Shown one piece after another: positions 44,592 through 57,124 of a stretch of DNA of 64,000 nucleotides (position 1 is its first letter; each line of letters starts with the position of its first letter). The notes under the pieces were generated by a model. The model did not search any database, was not told where the DNA came from, and was given only the letters and a program-made list of their open reading frames with translations. Source of the DNA: Rhizoclosmatium globosum (Eukaryota; Chytridiomycota; Chytridiomycetes; Chytridiales; Chytriomycetaceae). The translations under genes and the position numbers were made by a program. The stretch covers positions 42,002 through 106,001 of the forward strand of contig MCGO01000134.1 of the NCBI GenBank assembly GCA_002104985.1, written 5' to 3'.

Positions 44592-45503
44592 TCAGCCTCT
44601 CCAACCGAGTCCAAATTTCCAATCGACGGTCTGTGGGCGACGCATCCACTCCTCCAGACCGTGTTGATTGTCCAATAATCCAATGTACGGCACCACAAAG
44701 GTTTCATATTGGTGCTGGGTGACGCGTTCAATCATACCAGGGACAAAGTCATAAAAGATTGGGTTGAGCAAGTTTTGGAGAGATTCGGTAATATGCAAGT
44801 CGTCTGATCCTCCTTCCAGCGAGATGTCCAGAATACCTTCCTTTGCCTTGACGTATGCAATGCAGAACTCCCATTGAAGCTTGTGTCTGTCAATAAACGC
44901 GAAAGAATAAATAATGGCGACGACTTCGTCAGGCGTAAGTTTTGCCAAGGATTCCCAGTTCAAAACAAGTGGACGCGGGCACTTCGAATTGCTCATACCC
45001 TCTGCAAGATGCTTTGCCGCCACTGCAATACCATCTTGGCAGTCAACCAGGAAACAAGAACGGAAGTATTCCACAAGGCGGTTGTCTTCCTCCGATTGAA
45101 GATCAATTTGCTTGCCAAACCATTCAAGAAAGACGTAGCAAAGTGTGGCGTGCATGGCAAAAAAGACTGGAACAAAGTCGTACAAGAGGTTGGTAGGCAC
45201 ATCCGTAGTTCCGGTGTACCCAAACGCTAAGCCAAGGGAGACAAGAGCTGGGTCGGCACCATCAGCGAGGAGGTCCAGAGATTTTCCTACAACTTCTTGC
45301 GTATTAATGACAGGGCGCTTATGGTGGAAACGGTATTCCGGGATTTGATCGAGCTTGATTTCTGGCACCTCGAGAGCCTTTGGAGCGATGGAAGTCTTGG
45401 GAGTCTGGAAAGTCTGGGAAGTCTCGGAAGTCTGGGAAGTCTGGATAGCCTGAACTTGACTTGGTGCTTGCTTGCCTTGGAGTGTCTGTTCAAGAGGATT
45501 CAT
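44592..45503 (-). CDS. Hypothetical protein, 303 residues, single exon (block 2)
   Basis: Second copy of the 13137-14048 gene, with an identical 303-residue product: low-complexity Ser/Thr/Gln start and a globular remainder with a hydrophobic stretch around residues 110-128. No family recognised. The flanking DNA is also nearly identical, so identity here reflects a recent copy or gene conversion and not proven constraint. Confidence 0.72.
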   Translation of the reverse strand: MNPLEQTLQGKQAPSQVQAIQTSQTSETSQTFQTPKTSIAPKALEVPEIKLDQIPEYRFHHKRPVINTQEVVGKSLDLLADGADPALVSLGLAFGYTGTTDVPTNLLYDFVPVFFAMHATLCYVFLEWFGKQIDLQSEEDNRLVEYFRSCFLVDCQDGIAVAAKHLAEGMSNSKCPRPLVLNWESLAKLTPDEVVAIIYSFAFIDRHKLQWEFCIAYVKAKEGILDISLEGGSDDLHITESLQNLLNPIFYDFVPGMIERVTQHQYETFVVPYIGLLDNQHGLEEWMRRPQTVDWKFGLGWRG

Positions 45504-45739
45504 GTTGTTTTTTTGGGCTGTTTGTGGTTTCTGGAGAGGAAACTTACTCCCCTCTTATACCTCCCGAGTCTCGCGTCCCCTTTTCGGAGTTTGAAATTGT
45601 GGAGGGGTTCGCTTCAGTTTGGTGTGCTGAACAGATGAACCCAAGTCCAAGCCATCAAAAATTACAGACAAAAACGCGAAAAAGAATGTTCTATATTTAT
45701 TTGGTTGCAATAATCTTCAAATAAATCCTCTTTATTTGT

Positions 45740-47040
45740 CTAACATTGGCCAAATTCTCTAAAAACAGATGTATGGCTTGCGAATATATTAACAAATCTT
45801 TCTTGCTCTGGCATGAGGAAAAACTCGGAACCATGTTGTAGTGAATCCGCATAACACAAAGTGATGACTCCGTGGTAAACGCCAAGATACATTCCATACT
45901 CAGGCAACCACGCATACGATGGCCAGTTTCCTGTATACATCATGACTGTGGGGACGAGTTTGTCATTATTTCTGTCTTTGTGTGGGACAACTGGAACATT
46001 TAAGCTTAGACAGTGAAGGTTGAAACCTTGGTTCAAGTCCTTGATGAACAATTTTGCAGCGTCGTTGTCAGGATTTGTGGCCGAACCAAGGCCGTTCGAG
46101 ATTGCTTTCAATCGTTCACCAGCGATCGGGAAAAAGGTTTCAACAAGAGTTCTTGCCAAAGCAGCGGACAGTTTAGACGCGACTTGAAATGAAAAGAAGT
46201 TATGGAAGACGCCACAGCCACTCAATTGCTGAGAAATGACTTTGAGAGGCTTTTCAGGATGAGCTTGCTCCTGGATTACAGCGGCATTCCACACCCCTCT
46301 GTGTTTGGGAATATCTTCTTTCTTGACAAAATCAAATTCGGTCAAGGGCCGCATGTCGTGACTATTTGTGGATGGGCCAGGTAGAACGCCTTTTCCTTTT
46401 TGCCTGTACTTTGCTACGAGTGCTTTGTTGACTTTCAGCTGGTCGTCCAGTATTTCCGACGTCTGGAATGGTTTGATGAGGACAAAAATCAGGTTTTTCT
46501 TGACACTCTCAAAGACACACAGGTATCCAATACTTTGGTCCATCAGGGCTTCAGAGACTATCAATTGATTTGTTGGATGATCGTTTGGATTCTTGCTGAC
46601 AAAGACGGACTTGAACTTCAGCCCGGGGTTCTTTGAGCCATTTCCAATCAACGTTTTCACAAAGGAATCAACCTCTGCCGGCAATTCAGAAGTCCATTTC
46701 GGAGATGCCTTGTAGAGTTCAATAGTCTCATGCACACGTCTTTGAATATCGTTTCGTTCCTTCTTTGAGGGCTTGAAAGCGGAAAATACCGCGAAGGATG
46801 TGGAATGGCACAGGAACGAGCAGAAAGGCAGGAGTGTCAAGTCGGGAGGAGGTTGAGACCTGCCGTCATAATGAAACCAGGATCCGCAGGCATGACAACT
46901 GTGTTGAGCTAATGTAAGTGGATGTGATCGAATGGACATAGAACCTACATAAACTTGTTGGCATTAGTTAACAGTTCAGGAAGGCGACTGGTATCTGATA
47001 TCGCGAACATTGTCTCGGGAGTCAAGAGGCAATCCGTCAT
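45740..47040 (-). CDS. Hypothetical protein with N-terminal Cys cluster, about 416 residues (block 2)
   Basis: Exons 46949-47040 and 45740-46898 separated by a 50-nt GTAGGT...CAG intron; the product is identical to that of 14285-15585. The alternative unspliced start is ATG at 46939 (399 residues). The Cys cluster (CHACG ... CSFLC) is intact. Function unknown. Confidence 0.6.
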
Positions 47041-47786
47041 GAAGAAGTTGGAGTGTGAGTGTGTCTTGTTTTCGGACACTCTTCTTTTTTTCATTATCAT
47101 CAAATTTGAGACTTGAGAGCTTTTGCTTTGAAATAGGAGAAAGATATTCATGCCTGAGTTCAACAGTTATTCAGTTTAAATATACTATTTGGACAGAATC
47201 AAGAAAGTCGTGAAACAGGATTGCCTGCAACTTGAAGCTGAGATAAAGAATACAAAACACTGCATCCTTTGATAAAAACCTTTAGAAAATGGACCTTCCT
47301 TGCTTGTGTGTATCTATACTCAACTCAAATCTCCGTGTCTCAGGTGCTGCATTATTCTTGCATTATTGCTTTTGCTTGTTGTATTCATTTGTCAATTTTG
47401 CACAAATGAGTTTTTCCGCTGTCTCGTAACAAACAAAATCTTAACCCCAAAGCCTGTACGTGCCTTCTCCTCCAAACCTTTGTTTGCCCTCCCTCTCTGC
47501 CTCTCTCTCTCTCTCTCACTTTCTCCTCCACAACCAAACTTCAGTTGAACCAGTAAATGCACAGCGACATTTGTCTTTGGCCATGAAGGATAAATTGTGT
47601 TCCACGGTGCTGTCAAACATTCTTTCCCATCTTTGCCCCACCTCTACGCGTCTTGCACCTTATCCTTGATGATTACGTGCTAATATATCTTACAGAAGAA
47701 ATTCAAAAACACACCAACTACCCCAAGTCCAAAGACTAAGCTAAGTTATTCTATTTGTTGATAACAACAACCCCAAAACTACAGGA
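47041..47786. other. Intergenic region with CT microsatellite (block 2)
   Basis: Same as 15586-16331, offset 31455; the CT tract near 47491-47517 has the same length. No gene supported. Confidence 0.4.
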
Positions 47787-48503
47787 ATGCCACGGTACGT
47801 TTACGTATTCTTGGATAGCGAAAACGTGCCACCAGGGAGGCATCAGGTATGACTGTTTGTTGGTAAACCTCCACGTATTGGTGTTCTAACTACTCTTTGC
47901 TTTCAGAGCAGTAGCTCGTATTTCCAGGCCATCATGGAACCCTTCATGGCACCCCAGACTCCCGGCGAGGAGGTTGTACCTGGATGCTTTGAAGTGATGA
48001 CTGGGATTCGGTCGCGCAATGCTGGGACCAACCATCAGATCTCTGGCTACAGAGCGGCTGGCTGTGGATTCCGCGAGTCTTTGGTTGACGAACCAGAGGC
48101 TGCTGACAGCATCCACGGAGCCGGAATCCGCCAGGCTGTGGATTTCCACATGCGATTCCGCGCACAAGAACCTGCCACGCTGGTCCATGTCAGTTCTGAC
48201 ACTGGATTTTTTGGTCCCATAGCTGCTGCCGTGCACGCAGGGTTCGATGTGGTGGTGGTACACACTGGAAACAGGTTCAGCCTCACCAAGTACCACGCCT
48301 TGGCACAGGGTCTTGCTGCACCCACTCTTGTGTCAATTTCGAGCCTCAAGAACAAAACCTACACATATACAATGCAGCCTCGTGTTCCTCCGACTGCAGA
48401 GTACATGGTTCCTCTTCTTCCCAACATACTTCCTCCACAAGTCGCAGCCAACTGGCAAGAGGGAGCTGGTCATTTTATGAGACCACAGCTATTGTTTGAT
48501 TAG
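47787..48503 (+). CDS. NYN-domain (PIN-like) RNase family protein (block 2)
   Basis: Exons 47787-47846 and 47907-48503; 218 residues, identical to the block 1 protein, including Asp10 (FLDSENV), Asp87 (AAD) and Asp118 (SSDTGFF). Predicted to be an active small NYN endoribonuclease. The 70-bp minisatellite again follows 69 bases after the stop. Confidence 0.75.
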
Positions 48504-48572
48504 TTGATGAAGGGAATGAAGGGTTGAAATGGGTTTGTTGCTGTATATGTTGCTGGAACCTGGAGGATGAAC

Positions 48573-49410
48573 GGTGGAAAGGGCAGCGCAGTTATGGCGT
48601 GGTGTCGGGTTGAAGGGAGGGATAATTGGTGTGCTGTATAGAGGTGGAAAGGGCAGCGCAGTTATGGCGTGGTGTTGGGTTGAAGGGAGGGATAATTGGT
48701 GTGCTGTATAGAGGTGGAAAGGGCAGCGCAGTTATGGCGTGGTGTTGGGTTGAAGGGAGGGATAATTGGTGTGCTGTATAGAGGTGGAAAGGGCAGCGCA
48801 GTTATGGCGTGGTGTTGGGTTGAAGGGAGGGATAATTGGTGTGCTGTATAGAGGTGGAAAGGGCAGCGCAGTTATGGCGTGGTGTTGGGTTGAAGGGAGG
48901 GATAATTGGTGTGCTGTATAGAGGTGGAAAGGGCAGCGCAGTTATGGCGTGGTGTTGGGTTGAAGGGAGGGATAATTGGTGTGCTGTATAGAGGTGGAAA
49001 GGGCAGCGCAGTTATGGCGTGGTGTTGGGTTGAAGGGAGGGATAATTGGTGTGCTGTATAGAGGTGGAAAGGGCAGCGCAGTTATGGCGTGGTGTTGGGT
49101 TGAAGGGAGGGATAATTGGTGTGCTGTATAGAGGTGGAAAGGGCAGCGCAGTTATGGCGTGGTGTTGGGTTGAAGGGAGGGATAATTGGTGTGCTGTATA
49201 GAGGTGGAAAGGGCAGCGCAGTTATGGGTGGTGTTGGGTTGAAGGGAGGGATAATTGGTGTGCTGTATAGAGGTGGAAAGGGCAGCGCAGTTATGGCGTG
49301 GTGTTGGGTTGAAGGGGGGATAATTGGTGTGCTGTATAGAGGTGGAAAGGGCAGCGCAGTTATGGCGTGGTGTTGGGTTGAAGGGAGGGATAATTGGTGT
49401 GCTGTATAGA
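48573..49410. repeat. 70-bp minisatellite, 12 units (block 2)
   Basis: Twelve units span 838 bases; two units near the right end each lack one base (TATGGGTGG near 49225 and GAAGGGGGGA near 49315). Block 1 has nine units, so the array differs by three units in otherwise nearly identical flanks. Confidence 0.92.
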
Positions 49411-50365
49411 GGGTGGTTGAAGGGTGGGATTTATCCAGGATTCGGGAGTAGAAGTTGGTGTTTCTTTATTCAATCTGTTTTTATCCAAATACAAATATCA
49501 TTCTATCAGTCACTTTATTCTGATGTGATGTAGACAATACTTTTGTGGCTAAACACAACGAAATGTTTCGGACATCATCCTTTTTTTCCATTCTTTCCTG
49601 TGCACGACGTCTCCTTCTCCAACCATTCCCCAACTAACTCTTCACCTATGATGCTACATTTCTTGTTCATTCACTGTGATGCCTGATGCGCCTCAGGCGG
49701 AGAGTGGCTTCTGCGATGCACAGTAACCAAATGCGCCTCAGGCGGAACTTGTGTGTGTGTGTTGCAGCTAGCCCAATGGAGTTACAGTGACTGGGAAATA
49801 GAGCATTCAAAGGTGGTTTGTTGGTTGGATGGTTGGTTGGATGGTTGGTTGGTTGGATGGTTTGTTGGTTGGTTTGTTGGTTGGTTGGATGGTTGGTTGG
49901 TTGGTTGCGTTGGTTGGTTGGTTGGTTGGTTGGTTGGTTGGTTGGAGAGATCGTGTTGCTTATCCTGCTGGACACCTCCAAACTCGACCCTTCAGTCGTT
50001 TCTCCAGTGCAACCACGCGCAAACAATGTCTGATTGGCAATGGGCTCTCTGCATCGCTTGATTGGAAAGGTAAGCTTTTGTTGTGCACTTTATGTTTTCT
50101 CATACTCATCTTTTGGGCATCTAATATATAGTATCGAATATCATTATTGATACTGGAATGTGCTGCCATGCATATTTTCGCTCGACGAGGACCCTTGCGT
50201 TGATCAGACGGCCACACATCAATTCAACCAAAGATTGTGCAAGTATACACTCAAGAATATGGTTTCAAGCAAACTTCTGGTGAAGGGACTAGCAGTATGT
50301 TCAAATATTGATGGATAAGAAGAGGTAAGACATCCCCCGTCTCTCAGGTTGGCGCTAAAAACATC
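49411..50365. other. Non-coding stretch with paired palindromes and GGTT tract (block 2)
   Basis: Carries the same two ATGCGCCTCAGGCGGA elements (about 49686-49701 and 49731-49746) and the longer TTGG microsatellite. No gene supported. Confidence 0.5.
49813..49944. repeat. TTGG/TGGA/TTTG microsatellite (block 2)
   Basis: About 130 bases of GGTT repeats with GGAT, GTTT and one GCG interruption; about 50 bases longer than in block 1. Confidence 0.9.
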
Positions 50366-52775
50366 ATTCTGTCAGTTTCTCTTCACAAACAATCATGCTG
50401 TTGAAGGGGGAGCTATCACTCTTCACATCTCAGCATCTTCGTCAACTGCTCCGAAACAACCACACACACGTACACTTGCACCATCCAGCCAGATCAAACC
50501 ATTCAATGAATGCAGCATTTCTTTGGCGTCGTGGGTCCTTGTCCAACACGCCAAGTGCAAATTCCAACAAAGGAAACGTAACAACAGGGGGCTTCGTGGA
50601 CTCGTCTGCTTCGTCTTTGGCACACTTTTGTCGATGAGGAAGGACCTGGGTCGCCGTCTGGACTGAAGGGGCCTAGCAATATCCAACACGACTCAAGGTG
50701 CTTCCCAGCTCCCTTCCCCTTCTCACATTCAACAATCTAATCCAACCATCTTCATCCCTGCTTCAGAATCAACTGAATCCGCCCTCAGAGCCGGTACACT
50801 GCCTCCAACAATCAAGTGTCCCAACACTGACCAACAAACTCAAAGAAACAGTAAACGAATCTCATCAAAAAGGTGACTAACAACAGAAATCAAGAGAGGA
50901 GTACTTACTGTTGCTCAACAGGAGGCTGCTGACGTGAAAATTGCATTAGAATGTGTTGACAAAAATGGTTGCTTCCAAGGCCCGCGCTGACGAAGGAATA
51001 GAGTCCTTCAATCACCTGAAAAATGAATGCGACGCTACAAAGATGTTTTTGGCCTGCTTGACTAAAGAGGTCGAATGGGCAAAACCGTGTATTGCTCAAC
51101 TATCGACCCAAATCAATGCGGAAGCTGAAAATGGGTGAACGCATGCAGGCATTGAATGAGGAGTTTGATGGTGCAAAGTCGTTGATTGATTAGCAATTGT
51201 GTCAATGGAGGAAGTGCAGCTTGATTGTAATGAAGCAAACGTGCCGCTGATGAATTTGACGGAAGAGTTGGAGACTGTCAAGAAAAAGACTAACTCCAAG
51301 GAACAGTCGCAAGAAATGGAGGAAATAAACCAAGAGCTTTCATGTGAACAAGAAAGAATGGAAAGTGCTGGCGGGAAATGGAATGCGCAGTTTGTGGAGG
51401 TGGAGAATCTGCACGCGAACAAGCTGCTTGATCTGTTGAATTAACCCAAAAGCACATGGTGATGCTGATGTTCGTGTGCGGAAGCTCAGAAGCACGCACT
51501 TCTCGCAAGGGGGACTTCGAACGTTCCCAAGCAAAGGTTTCCCAAAGGAATCAGACGTGTCAGATCTTGAAGTGGCCTTGGCTGTAATGACGAAGGAGAG
51601 AGACGAAGTGGTACGTCTAACCGTGCTTTGTTGTTTGTTTAATGAGTCGTTGCTATAGAAATGGGAATGGAATGTGACCAGAGATAACTCAGTGGCATAC
51701 AATCAAACTTGGACGTGAGTGAAGGAAGCCTTTTGGATTTGGAAGCGCCGTTGAGGGATTCCAAGGCACCAGAGGTTGTGTTGCAAGCACAAGTCCAAAG
51801 GGACGAGTTTGTTGGGTGAGATTCAAGCTGCTCTTCAACAAAGTGTGGTTGATGTTGGCAAGTGGGAGCAAAGAGCCAGGGAATAGAAGAATAGGTTGTT
51901 CTGGCAATGTTGGTTTGGTGAGTTTTTTCAATGCGGGTTTGTCGGGAGGGTATTAAAATCATGCTTTGTAGCAATCGCAAGTTGTTGCTGATGCTCAAGA
52001 AGCTCTAAAAGTTGAGAAAAGCGGGTTGAAAACCTTGTGCGTGAGAAAGATGAACTTACAAGCAAATGGCTGTTACTGCTGCCTCTTTGGAAGAGGCGTG
52101 AAAGATTTCAAATACAAAGGCTTATGAATTGACGGTGAAGACACAGAAGTTTGAGGCTCAAACTGTGATTATCCATGAACTGGAGAGTCGATGCTCTGAA
52201 TTGGTGAGTTGGTGTGTTCTTTGTCTTCAAGATCTAATTCTTTGGGTAGACAAATTCTCTTGCGGCTGCTGAAACCTGGGTCGAAGGATGCAGAGCCCAC
52301 AATGTCAGTCATGACACAACAATTCGAAACTTTTGCAAAATGAGGAGTAGTCTCACAATATCGTGTCTCTTTCAAGTGGACATTCCAACTTCGACTGTTT
52401 GTTGGATGAAGGTGCTTGAAAGGGCTGATCATCCTCGCACTTCTGCCATCTGGAAGAGACTTTCCTAAAAATCCACCCCAACAGGTTGTTTTCAGAGAAG
52501 GAGGTGGAAGTTATTGTTAGTGCCCCGATGGGAGTGAAGCATGGCTGATAAAAAGGAGTGTCTTGACCCCACAAACGTTGAGTTGGTAGAACAGATTCGG
52601 CGCTTGGAGGCTGAAGCTGTTATGAATGCGGAGGTGTTGAGCAGTGTCCAGAAGCTGTTGACTGTGGCCACGACTGAAGCCGAAGGAATGGAATCGAATG
52701 GTCCACTTTTCTCTTCTTGGAGAAATATACCACGCTGTGAGATTCCACATGGAAGCAAAGTGGAATAAGGTTGTT
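50366..52775 (+). pseudogene. Decayed coiled-coil protein gene (block 2)
   Basis: Second copy of 18658-21240, with the same heptad-like segments (KARADEGIESFNHLKNECDA near 50970, NLTEELETVKKKTNSKEQSQ near 51255, VELVEQIRRLEAEAVMNAEV at 52571). It has only one copy of the 157-bp unit and many extra single-base deletions relative to block 1 (for example near 50525, 50625, 51371, 51449, 51477, 51547). It is non-functional in this sequence, or the sequence here contains errors. Confidence 0.55.
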
Positions 52776-52875
52776 TGAAACGTCATTGTGCCATTCACAC
52801 ATCAACACAGTTCGATCTGGAGCTTGTCAGTGGATATTCACAAACTTACCTGCCCTTATACAATTATTATTTAGC

Positions 52876-55800
52876 TGGACAAGGACAAAATTGGGTCGGC
52901 CATGTTGGATCAAGTTTTATCTTTAAGTCGTTGAAGGAAAAAAGTTTGGTGTTGGCAAATTACAAGGAGGTGCTTTGTTGCGGTTTCCTTTCACGTATCT
53001 TCATTTTGATTCGGTTCTCAGCTCCTACAATCTGCTGAGATGTTGCTTGATTCAATCAACCCGTATACAATTTGGAAACATATCTACCATTTGGTCATTG
53101 CGAATCCGATTGGACCATGTCAAACCATGCAAGAATACCAGCTCTTTGATTTGATGCTGGGGATTGTTTGTGTGGAGGAAGAAGATGTGAAGCGTATTCA
53201 TCTGCCGATTTTGTTGTGTTGGTTAAGTTACCAGCTTGATGTGAGTTTGACTTCCTTTCTCCAATGTCAATTAGAAAACTCAAGAAAAACTTAGATGTTC
53301 AAAAAAAAGTTAGACGACTTTACCGAAACCTCGCACAAATTACCACTCTTTCTCGGAGTATGTTCCAAAGTTCTCTCCAATATACCTCGCGAAAGTATGA
53401 CAAAGTCATGGATTTTGAAACTGTCAGAATCTAACAGGTCAGAACGAATTCCGATGCGGGCCAGTGGAATCACGGAAAGCCGGTGTTAAAAAGACGTCTC
53501 CTACTTCTGCAACCGGTGCATCCAACATCAGCATCTCATCCTTCTGCTCTCTTCCATATGGAACCGTTGTGAATGAAGCAGAAGAAACAGCACTTGACGA
53601 ACCAGCCGTGTTTCAGTCCCGTCCATCTCTGAATTTGTAATTGTCGCCCTGTTGTCGAACTCAGCTTCACCAACTTCCAACTGTTTCTGACAAGCTTGTT
53701 GGATCAAGTTATTACAGTCTTTGGACCCTGAACTGTAGTTGACAGTGTTGTTTCACCCACTGGTGTCAGCGTCAACAACTCGGAGAAATATTCTATTGTC
53801 ATGTTGATTGAGGAAACGTGCCGAATGATTGAATGATTGAAGTGCTTGCGTCTGCGTATTTGGAGGTACACTCGAAACCCCAGCAAAGAAGCTTGGTGGC
53901 TCTGGAGTATGAGTACTGGGATTGGTTCTTGCGTTGAGCGAGTGCGTGACACAGGTGAGTTCCCATTTTTAGTTTGAACGGTGCGAGGTAAAGCTAACCA
54001 TTAAACTTTTTAGACGTCTGAGTTTAGTGTCCTGAACGTCTCGCTTTCTTGCGTCCTCCAAATATTGTTGCAGGCGCGTTCTTCTTCCGTGACACTGAAA
54101 TTTGATGTTAAGCTGTTTATTCAAGTTTCCGTTAGCAGAGTAAGCATCTATCATCCTCTCCAAACAACACAGCATTTACAAAGACATTTTCAAATAGTTA
54201 TGGCTCTGCTTGGATTCCGAGCCTTTTGGAATCTATCATACCCGACGTAGATTTAATTTGGAAACTGAGCAGTGTGACCAAGTTTGGTTCTTACATTGTC
54301 GAAGACGTTGTTGCCAACTTTCTCTCGTCGCGCGATTTGGTGGATTTGCTCTTGCATCAACAGAGATTTGGAATTCTGTGGAGGTTGAGTGAAAGGCAGA
54401 CTGGAATCGCGTTTCCGAAGCCTCTGGTTTTGGTAGTGGACGCGTTGAGGAGTTAGAATCCGTCGATTAGGCGGATTGGAGAAGCGTGGTTGAAAACGTA
54501 TGTCAAGTCTTACTCGAGGTGGGGAACAAGTCTATTTGAAATCGTAGCTAACGTATCTGTGCTTTATAGGGTGATTGAGCCTATTTTGGCGACACTCCTC
54601 CATCCTGATATTTTTGTCTTTTCCGAACCATTTTGATTGGTAACCAAGAAGAAACAGTATTCTACTATGAGCGTGAGTTCAAATGGGTCAAGTTCTGTAC
54701 TCGACGAGGCACTCTCCTTGTTATTGGCTGGAAACCGCCCTCTGCTTCAAACTTTATGGTCGGAGAGTATCAAGGAAGCAGATATTTTGGAATTGAAGGA
54801 TGTGTCGGGTTACATAACGGTTTGTTGTAACAAGGCGTTGGTGTTACTGATCCTGATTTGTGCAGAGTTTAATACTTTGATCGGAGACCTCAAATATGCT
54901 GAAATACTGATGTTTATCTGTTTGAGGTAGTTTATTACACTTTTAGTTTACCGCACAGTCTTACTCCGTGTTTCAGATTTCTTCGTACCGAAGTCTATGA
55001 TGGAGGCGCGTTTCAACTCAAATATGAGAAGCTTCAAGCCATAAACACATCCATCCAGTCTCAATCCTGTGAATTCATTCGAAGTTCCTTGGATTCTCTG
55101 AAGTCCAAAGCACATGAACACAGTAGTTGCCAAAGTCCTGATTCACAAAATCGCGTATTCGATTTCAGTTGCTCAGCTTGATCTCCAACCTCGTTTACTG
55201 CTTGTGTGGAGCTTGTTGTACGAGAATCAAGAGAAGCTGATGTTGAGCCATCACAGTTCCATGCGACAAAATTCCATGACTGTGGGTGACGCGTTGGATA
55301 ATCTGATTGTATCAAGTCGAGAAGTATTAGGACTTTCAGCGTCGAATTCCAAATTGGATGAGCAAGTGAATTCATTTGGTTCGTGTTGATTGAATCTGCC
55401 CTCACAACTACTGACACTTCCATTTCAGAAACGCTTCCTGGTTTCTTGCAAATGGTGCTTAATCTCTGACTCAGAGCTCAACAGACACGTGCTTCAGCAT
55501 TGAATAGACTTTATCCTTTTGATTCTTCCTCGTCTCAATATTTCTTCTGGTCCTTCCTTCAGCCCATTATATCCATCATCTGCGACCAGATTTCTCTTCG
55601 TGAGAAAAAATGAGTGTGTACGTCGAGTGGTGCACAGAGAATTCCGGAACAGAGGTGCAATTGGAGCTCCGGACACTGACGTTGTATATTGGTTGTCGCT
55701 TTGAATCGTATTGTTGAATTCGTTTGGCAAGCAAAGTGAACTGGAACCAATTCATCACAGTCGGAGAACCACACCTCCAGAGTTGATTCGACTAAATGTG

Positions 55801-57124
55801 CAGGGAACTTGGAATAGATTGTTTGTAAGATATGGCGGATGCTAGTTTTGACCGAGACGCACAAGAAATCCAGAGAGGCACCTGAGAGTTATATGACATC
55901 AGAGACTTGGAACTGGGACTATCAGATGCAAAAGGATCTCTCTTGAACAGGGAAAACAACGACTTCAGCACACCCAAACTCCTGCAGAAGTTCAATGATG
56001 GCATCCCTGAACAAACGAATGTTATAAACAAAACAAACAAACGGCAGGAAGCAGCTCACCTGGAATTCTGCGGTTCTTACTCCAAGGCATCAGGCGACGA
56101 GCTATCAACAAACACACTTGAAACAATTCCGAATCCCAAATATTTGTTCTCCCTTTATCTTTTCGATTTTGCTCTTGTTGAAGGGAAGGCTTTCATGTGG
56201 ATAACTCTGTCTTGGATTCACTTGTCCTGATTTGACACAAAAGGGTTCCTTCACACAAAAACATCAAAGACCGGCTCTGATGATGCATCTGCTGGATGGA
56301 CTGCGGACTCGGTTCGGATTCGCTCAGAACATTGCGTCGCCGAAAGACAAAGGAAATCCATTCTACGTGCGATCAAAACAAATGTACGTTCGTGTAGTCG
56401 TGGCGTTTTGTTTTTCGCTAACGACTGGAGTTAGATTTAATACTCACCTTCTGTTCTTCTTGGAGAAATACATTGCGTTGTTTGCAGATCCAGAAACTGT
56501 CTATGAGGTGTGGCCTTCTATTCAGACTCGCATACCATTACCTCCGGTCCTAAACTCGAATTATTTTTCAAACTAAACTCGCAAACCAAGGCTGTCGCTG
56601 TTTTGTATTGAAAAGTTGGTTTTGAACAAAACATTTGATGACAAGCGAAAGAGATTCCACTGGATGAAATCTTCCAAAGCTCTTTGATCTGACGATTCTG
56701 TATTGTGCCAAACCTCCAGAAGTTCTGCATTGACGCAAGCTCCAGCAATTATTCTGCCATCGTTGAGTTGAAGTGAGCTGTTGGAGGCAATGAGTGAATG
56801 TGTTCTTCCATTGATTTATTGGATGTTAACCTTGATTTCAGCGTGACACGCGTCTTCACTCTGTTCCCGAACTTCGCTTCGCACCATGCATACTGTTTTG
56901 GACAAGCAACAACTTGCACCCTCATTTCAACCTTGAGTCACCATACATATTCGTCCACATTCACAGCAGCAAAACCAGATATGGCGTTTATTGAGGAAGT
57001 CTTTGAAGCAGATATAATGGACACGGATAGCAATGGATCGCCCTCTACCTCGTCACCGTCGCCAGAGACACGGGTTCTTACACCCAACATGAGTCCCAAA
57101 CCAGAACCTGCAAAGTTAAAATGA
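52876..57124 (+). pseudogene. DOP1/Dopey-like gene, broken copy with inversion (block 2)
   Basis: This is the longer copy. Plus-strand segments include MLLDSINPYTIWKHIYHLVI (53040), FGILWRLSE (near 54370), RVIEPILATLLHP (near 54570), STMSVSSNGSSSVLDEALSL (near 54660), a segment absent from block 1 with RTEVYDGGAFQLKYEKLQAI (about 54985-55045), VAKVLIHKIAYSISVAQLDL (about 55126-55185) and SSQYFFWSFLQPIISIICDQ (about 55530-55590), and a 3' part with PETVYEVWPSI (about 56490) also missing from block 1. The order agrees with the DOP1 family. The part encoding GVLKSLFS and SIRHILQTIYSKFPAHLV is inverted (55748-56178), which destroys the gene. The C-terminal end SPKPEPAKLK at 57124 is shared with block 1. 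Confidence 0.68.
55748..56178 (-). other. Inverted segment within the block 2 DOP1-like gene
   Basis: The sequence is the reverse complement of block 1 23381-23822, with a few mismatches. On the left, CTGGAAC joins CAATTCATCACAG (reverse of CTGTGATGAGTTGG). On the right, TTTTGCTCTTG joins TTGAAGGGAAGGC. The block 1 frame is continuous across the right breakpoint, so block 2 carries the derived inversion. Confidence 0.85.
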
